The notes beneath the pieces were generated by a model that saw only the letters and a list, made by a program, of their open reading frames with translations, made no database searches and had not been told where the DNA came from. Positions 59,112 to 64,000 of a DNA stretch of 64,000 nucleotides are shown here, in pieces; within the stretch, counting starts at the first letter, position 1, and the number at the start of each line of letters is the position of its first letter. The translations under genes and the position numbers were made by a program. Source of the stretch: Psoroptes ovis (taxonomy: Eukaryota; Arthropoda; Arachnida; Sarcoptiformes; Psoroptidae); NCBI GenBank assembly GCA_002943765.1, contig PQWQ01000005.1:186001-250000 (forward strand), in the 5' to 3' direction.

Positions 59112-59191
59112 TTAGGTTGTCCGAAAAGTTTTAGCCGATTTTCATGAGCAGCTCTATTGATTAAGCCGAATGAACTTTTTGGGCAACCTAA
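59112..59191. mobile_element. Family-1 element, subtype C
   Basis: TTAGGTTGTCCGAAAAG start, TTGGGCAACCTAA end, TA flanks. Confidence 0.86.
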
Positions 59192-59763
59192 TACAATGAA
59201 TAAATAATAATCTTTGATAGATAATTGCCACTCTTGTGTTGAACAACAAGTGTTTTTTTTTGTATCCATGAATGTATTTGAATAATATGTAAATATGTAA
59301 ATAATTTACATTTTAAAAGGTTTCTTTAGAATTTTTTAGGAAAATGAAAATTGGAAATCCTTGACAATGAAATTGATGGCTATGCAATTGGTTGATTGCA
59401 ATAATTCTATTAAGAAAAATTTCATCAATTCAATTATCACGTGTTACAATGATCAGTATTATTTCTGGCTAATTTCAATCATTTAAATAAATTAGAATGT
59501 ACGAATTATCTTTCAATTCAAATGAATATACCTGTTTGAACACATATTGAAAAATATTGACTTTCCCATTCAATTTGATTGATCGCTTTAAAATATGTTC
59601 TTTTGCTTATGATTTTAATCAAAATTCAAAATCAATGTTTTTAGCTGGCCTTGATACGTCCAAAAGCATAAATAGCTTTTGCTGCTGCTGTTTTTCTGTT
59701 AATTAATAATTAATTGTTTTTAATGTTATTTTTAGAATGCAGAAATGACAGGTTTAAGATTTA

Positions 59764-59846
59764 TTAGGCTGTCCGGAAAGTTTTGGCCGATTTTTCATTT
59801 GGCAACTCTATTCGATTAAGCCGAATAAACTTTTCGGACAGCCTAA
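59764..59846. mobile_element. Family-1 element, subtype C
   Basis: TTAGGCTGTCCGGAAAG start, TTCGGACAGCCTAA end, TA flanks. Confidence 0.87.
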
Positions 59847-60800
59847 TATTTTTTCCATTCTCTTCATTCAAAAAAAATGTGTATTTCGAATATATCAATG
59901 AAATATTACAAGAAATCATCGGAAATTTATCAATAAAACTAAAATAATCGAATATCTTTGAGATTCATGGGCAAAAAGTAGCGAAAAAATGTTTAATAAA
60001 CTGTAAATTGGAGCAATTATTATTATTATTTAATGAAGAGAAAGACCTTCTTCTCACCACCATTCAATACATCAATGATGATGAGATGACAAGAACACTT
60101 GTAACGACTATGTATTTTAAATGCTTGAAATTAAAGCATTTAAAAGCAAAAAACACGTGCAAACACGTGAAAAATGCATTCAGATGAACTGATTGAATTT
60201 AATTGATTGAAACAAACGAAAAAATCAATGAAAAATCAAGGAAAAATCGAACATTTTTTCAATTTGAATTATTTTCTAATCGAAAATATTTCAATAATAA
60301 GTAATAAATAAAATGAATTAATTAAATGACAATCAAACACAGCAACACAAACAAAAAACAAATTAATTATCATAATTTTCATAAATTAATTTTCATTAAT
60401 TAATTTCAATCTCTAATTATGCCAAAAGTCATTGGAAATTGAATTGGATTTGCCACTAAAAAAAAATCCATTAAAAGAGAGATGTTTTCGAATAATTTTG
60501 ATAATTATTTCAATGTATTTGAATGCAGCATTCGAATGGCTTTTTCGAATGATTTTTTTAAATCGAATGTTTTTGATGAAAACATTTTTCGAATGTTTTT
60601 GAAAAATAAATTTTTACAAAATTCGATTTGATCTCAATTTTTGCGTTTTCAATTCAGATAATCGTAAATAAGGCAGATGATGATGATTATCATCAAAAAT
60701 GACACAAATATTTTCCAACATAATTTGCGGTTCGGGATGTTGCTTATATTGGATTTTGGAAATTTTTAGCAAAATGACAAAATATTTGAGTATATTATTA

Positions 60801-60882
60801 TTAGGCTGTCTGAAAAGTTTTGGCCGATTTTCATGTGGAAACTCTATTTGATTAAGCCGAATAAACTTTTCGGACAACCTGA
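60801..60882. mobile_element. Family-1 element, subtype C
   Basis: TTAGGCTGTCTGAAAAG start, TTCGGACAACCTGA end. Confidence 0.85.
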
Positions 60883-61084
60883 TATTTTTTACATGACCAT
60901 ATTTGTCAATAAATAAATAAAATCAAATAAACGAAGGATAAATCTACAAATAATAAATGTATTTGATAATTCAAATCAAATCAAATACATTATTTATTGA
61001 TGATGACAATAAATTGACAATATTGTCTGATGATTTTCTCTAATCATGATTTGTATTGTGTCATTTTGATGGTAATAATAATTA

Positions 61085-61164
61085 TTTTGGTGTCCGGAAA
61101 GTTCATTCGGCTTAATCAATAGAGTTGTTCATGAAAATCGGCAAGAACTTTTCGGACAACCTAA
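61085..61164. mobile_element. Family-1 element, subtype C
   Basis: TTTTGGTGTCCGGAAAG start, TTCGGACAACCTAA end. Confidence 0.84.
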
Positions 61165-61476
61165 TATTATTAATATTATTACAATCATCAATTTAATGTG
61201 ATTTGTGACAAGTAAAATACTTGTAAAATTTACATGTATTTTACAAGTGTTACAATGAAAAAAAGTAATTTCAAATAAAATTGAACACAATATAATAATT
61301 CAAATGTAATAATGACATTATGATTGTAATGATTTCAGAGGAAAAGTGAAAAGCAAATCAAATATACACACTTGTTTGATATGTCAATATATAATGTGAA
61401 ACCAATGTAATATTTAAATCTATTCAGATTATGTTATCATCAATAAAACTATGAGTTCCGCATCCGATCATTGGCC

Positions 61477-61752
61477 TTATGATGAAGGCTTTCGATTGCA
61501 CAATTTTAAAGCAATCAAATTAAACAAATTATGACACGTACCTGAGACTTGCAGTCCAACGATTCGCAGGGCACATTTCATTGCATTCAATGTCGCTTCG
61601 AATTCGGGTACCGATCGTTGATGAAGGTGGTGGTGGTGATGATGACTAGCTTGAAAATGTTTGGACACTGATGATGATGATGACATGTTGGTAGTGTTTG
61701 CCATTGATATGGCCAAATTCACTGCGAATAAAGCACAAATCACGAAATTCAT
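61477..61752 (-). CDS. Small secreted His-rich protein
   Basis: The best start is the ATG at 61752 (MNFVICALFAVNLAISMANT), which gives a clean signal peptide; the frame also opens upstream with further ATGs. The mature part is Ser-rich, then has six consecutive His (SHHHHHHLHQRS), then PEFEATLNAMKCALRIVGLQVS. At that point there is a good donor (G|GTACGT at about 61543). Read through, the frame adds two more cysteines and stops at 61477. Spliced, it could join a short terminal exon just downstream. I could not decide between the two. The family is not recognised. Confidence 0.5.
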   Translation of the reverse strand: MNFVICALFAVNLAISMANTTNMSSSSSVSKHFQASHHHHHHLHQRSVPEFEATLNAMKCALRIVGLQVSGTCHNLFNLIALKLCNRKPSS

Positions 61753-61785
61753 CATTTTGAATTTTCGAAAATTTTCCGGAATCAT

Positions 61786-64000
61786 TTTTGGAGCAAAAAA
61801 ATCAATTTTGGGACTGATTTAAATTTGAGCAAAATCTAAACAATTAATAAAGCTGAGCACAATTAAATTGATGATTGGACGGATCATTGGATGGATGAAT
61901 GGATGGACAGGTGTCACACATTTGAAAATGACTCTTTGGACCAACTTTGGAATTTTGAATCATCGAAATGTCATGTTTGAATCATCGCTGAAAAAATGTT
62001 CGAATTTCGAATGTTTTTGTTCGTTTGTTCACACTGTCACACTGTTGTTGATTCGATTTTTCAAATTTCTAAATTCTCAAATTTGAATTTTCTCAGAAGT
62101 TTCTCTTTTCTTTCATCAATTGAAATTTGATTAATTTCAAATGTGAGATAATTCAAATGTTTGAATCGAAAAAATGCGTACACATATTCACATGTGTGTG
62201 AAATATGTGAAATTTGATGATTTCTTATTTGCTTGGAGCCAAAATCGCTTCCAATTGAAATTGTTGCAACTGAAATCAGCTGTGTTGAATCAGAAATTGG
62301 AAAAAATTGAATTGAATCGCTGCTGGAAGAGAAGAACAATTGAAAATCAATCAATGAAATATCAACTGCACATACAGGGATTTTCAAAATCGAAATCAAT
62401 CCAAATTATAACAATATTCAAATGATGATGGTGGCTGATATACAAATGTGCACATTGGTTTGTGGTGCACATACACACAATGATAATACACGTATGATAA
62501 TAAAAGAAAACAAAATAAAACAAGTACAACAACAAAAATATATTCAATTGTTTTATATCGAAATTCGATTGTTTTATATCAAAAAAATATTCAATTGTTC
62601 AAATATGTTCGATTATGTTTTCGCTGAACACCATAAATCAATGATTGGCGATCAGCGATATATATCTCATATATCAAAGTGAAAAACAAACTGAAAAAAA
62701 ACAAGTGATTAATTGTACATTTTCAAGTTTAATATACTTTCAAGTTGATATGTATTTGTATGCATTGAATGATTGTACATTTGTTTATCACACACATATA
62801 AAGCAAAATGACCAAAAAAATATAAATGAATAAATATTGAATTAAATTGAAATTATTCGTTTTTGAAAGAACAACACTTGCTGCTTCTGTTATATTTTGC
62901 TGTTGTTGTTGATGCTGTTGATGATGCTTTTTGAAGGGAAAGAGAAAAACAGGCGCAGCATTTTGATTCACTTGATTATGCATTAGGTTGTCCGAAAAGT
63001 TTTGGCCGATTTCGATGAGCAACTCTATTCGATTAAGCCGAATGAACTTTTCGGACAACATGAATATTTAACATTTTTCCACACACAAATTGATTGTCGG
63101 ATGAATTAATATATTTTGATTTTAGAAAATATGAATAAATAAACATAAATAAACATTAATGTGAATAGACTGAAGATGGCTGGCTGATTGAATATATAAA
63201 TTGAGGATGGTAGTTTGGATTGATAATGTTGATTTGAACTGGGAGCGAAGCGGAGAGAGAGAAAATACTTTGATTTCGTTTTTTCGAATTTTTCAAAAGT
63301 TAAAACTCGCGCCAGTGTTCAAAGTGTTTTCAGTGCATTTCGATACTTATTCAATGTGTGTGTGTGTGGGAGTAGAATTTCAATTTAATGATTATGATTA
63401 TGCAGCACAGATTTAATGAATTATGGAATTACATATTTTCAATTCAAACCAATGAATGGATTCATGGCCACTTGTTGGATTCATCATTTCGAATGTTTTT
63501 GTTTTCGAATCACAAAAGAAAATCAAAACACACAAAAAAAAATTCGAAATTCGAATGTCCATTTGAAAACTTGTTTTATTTTTTTCAGAACTGAAAATAA
63601 ATAATCCACGCCATTTTTTGTGTGTGCACCTAAGGCTTATAACCTAGTAATTTGAATGAATGAATAGGTTCTGTTGTTTTTGTTGCTGAACACATTTTGA
63701 GCTCATTCAATGCCCTTTGACCTTTGGTGGACGAGTCTATTTGCCAGGGACTGCCTTGTGGAAAAACTATAGTTTTAAAGAACTATAGTCTTATAAAAAT
63801 GACTCAATCAATCAATTACACACAAATAACTGAAAATTGCTCAAGGCATTCGAATCATTACCAAAAATTTTCAATTTTTAAAAATTTTAAAAATTGAAAA
63901 TTTAATTGCAATCAATTAATATTTAATTAATTGTAATTAAATCAATTAAAAATATTGCCTCAAGTGTCAATAGGGGATCGCAAATCGATTGCCAACAACA
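61786..64000. other. Right-end region, no gene recognised
   Basis: AT-rich DNA with one family-1 element (62983-63064). Several ATG frames of 60-110 codons exist on both strands but lack signal peptides, domains or splice logic. The last 400 bp has a slightly GC-richer patch (about 63690-63760) of unknown nature. Confidence 0.5.
62983..63064. mobile_element. Family-1 element, subtype C
   Basis: TTAGGTTGTCCGAAAAG start, TTCGGACAACATGAA end. Confidence 0.85.

Larger units (their letters stand above)
58534..61476. other. 2.9-kb repeat-rich spacer
   Basis: No confirmed gene. It holds five family-1 elements (58821, 59112, 59764, 60801, 61085). A short minus-strand frame at 59641-59697 after an acceptor-like site could be an orphan terminal exon (see findings). 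A 10-bp-stem hairpin lies at 61219-61248. The missing first exon of member E may lie here. Confidence 0.5.

Noticed and set aside
62061..63604. Multiple 60-112 codon frames on both strands
   Set aside because: Overlapping, low-complexity, no domain, no splice partners; one crosses a family-1 element.

Overview
This is eukaryotic nuclear DNA from a compact, very AT-rich arthropod-type genome. Many introns are only about 50-90 bp with GT-AG ends, genes lie close together on both strands, and intergenic spacers are AT-rich. The gene set (SLC37A4-like, BarX homeobox, CLIP-domain serine protease, calpain-15/SOL, M13 metallopeptidase, Cys-loop channel, V-ATPase A) is metazoan and protostome in character. 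An acariform mite is my best guess, but that is inference. No CRISPR array, bacterial operon, rRNA or convincing tRNA was seen.

Layout. 1-5 kb: non-coding DNA with small inverted-repeat elements. 5-7.9 kb: a 14-exon cell-surface protein with three Ig domains and one FN3 domain (+). 9-10.3 kb: BarX homeobox gene (-). 13.6-16.2 kb: a small secreted Tyr/Asn-rich protein and a multi-pass membrane protein with possible SLC19 resemblance (+). 16.3-17.7 kb: glucose-6-phosphate translocase (-). 18.5-30.5 kb: a dense + strand block with a coiled-coil exon, a three-finger C2H2 protein, TMEM115, a basic Ser/Lys-rich protein, BUD13, V-ATPase subunit A, a 44-bp tandem array, and a small cysteine-rich type I membrane protein. 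30.7-43.2 kb: minus-strand genes for a CLIP serine protease, a four-TM protein, a Cys-loop channel with a long N-terminal extension, and a tetraspanin. 44-61.8 kb: small secreted proteins, calpain-15 and an M13 peptidase, interleaved with at least four further members of the cysteine-rich family. 62-64 kb: no gene recognised.

Two dispersed families of non-autonomous inverted-repeat elements pervade the window. Family 1 has about 34 copies of roughly 80 bp with mariner-like ends TTAGGTTGTCC and TA target sites, in four internal-sequence subtypes that are unevenly distributed. Family 2 has eight copies of roughly 115-165 bp with ends CAGGGTTTTAAG, also at TA. Both occupy introns and spacers but no confirmed coding exon. 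No transposase is present.

The most interesting biology is a set of at least five dispersed paralogues sharing a CC-F-x-W-D/N-x(3)-C cysteine signature. They have very different tails: transmembrane plus long cytoplasmic tail, transmembrane plus short tail, or fully secreted. Two carry an intron at the same place just before the CC motif, while two are intronless there. I do not recognise this family.
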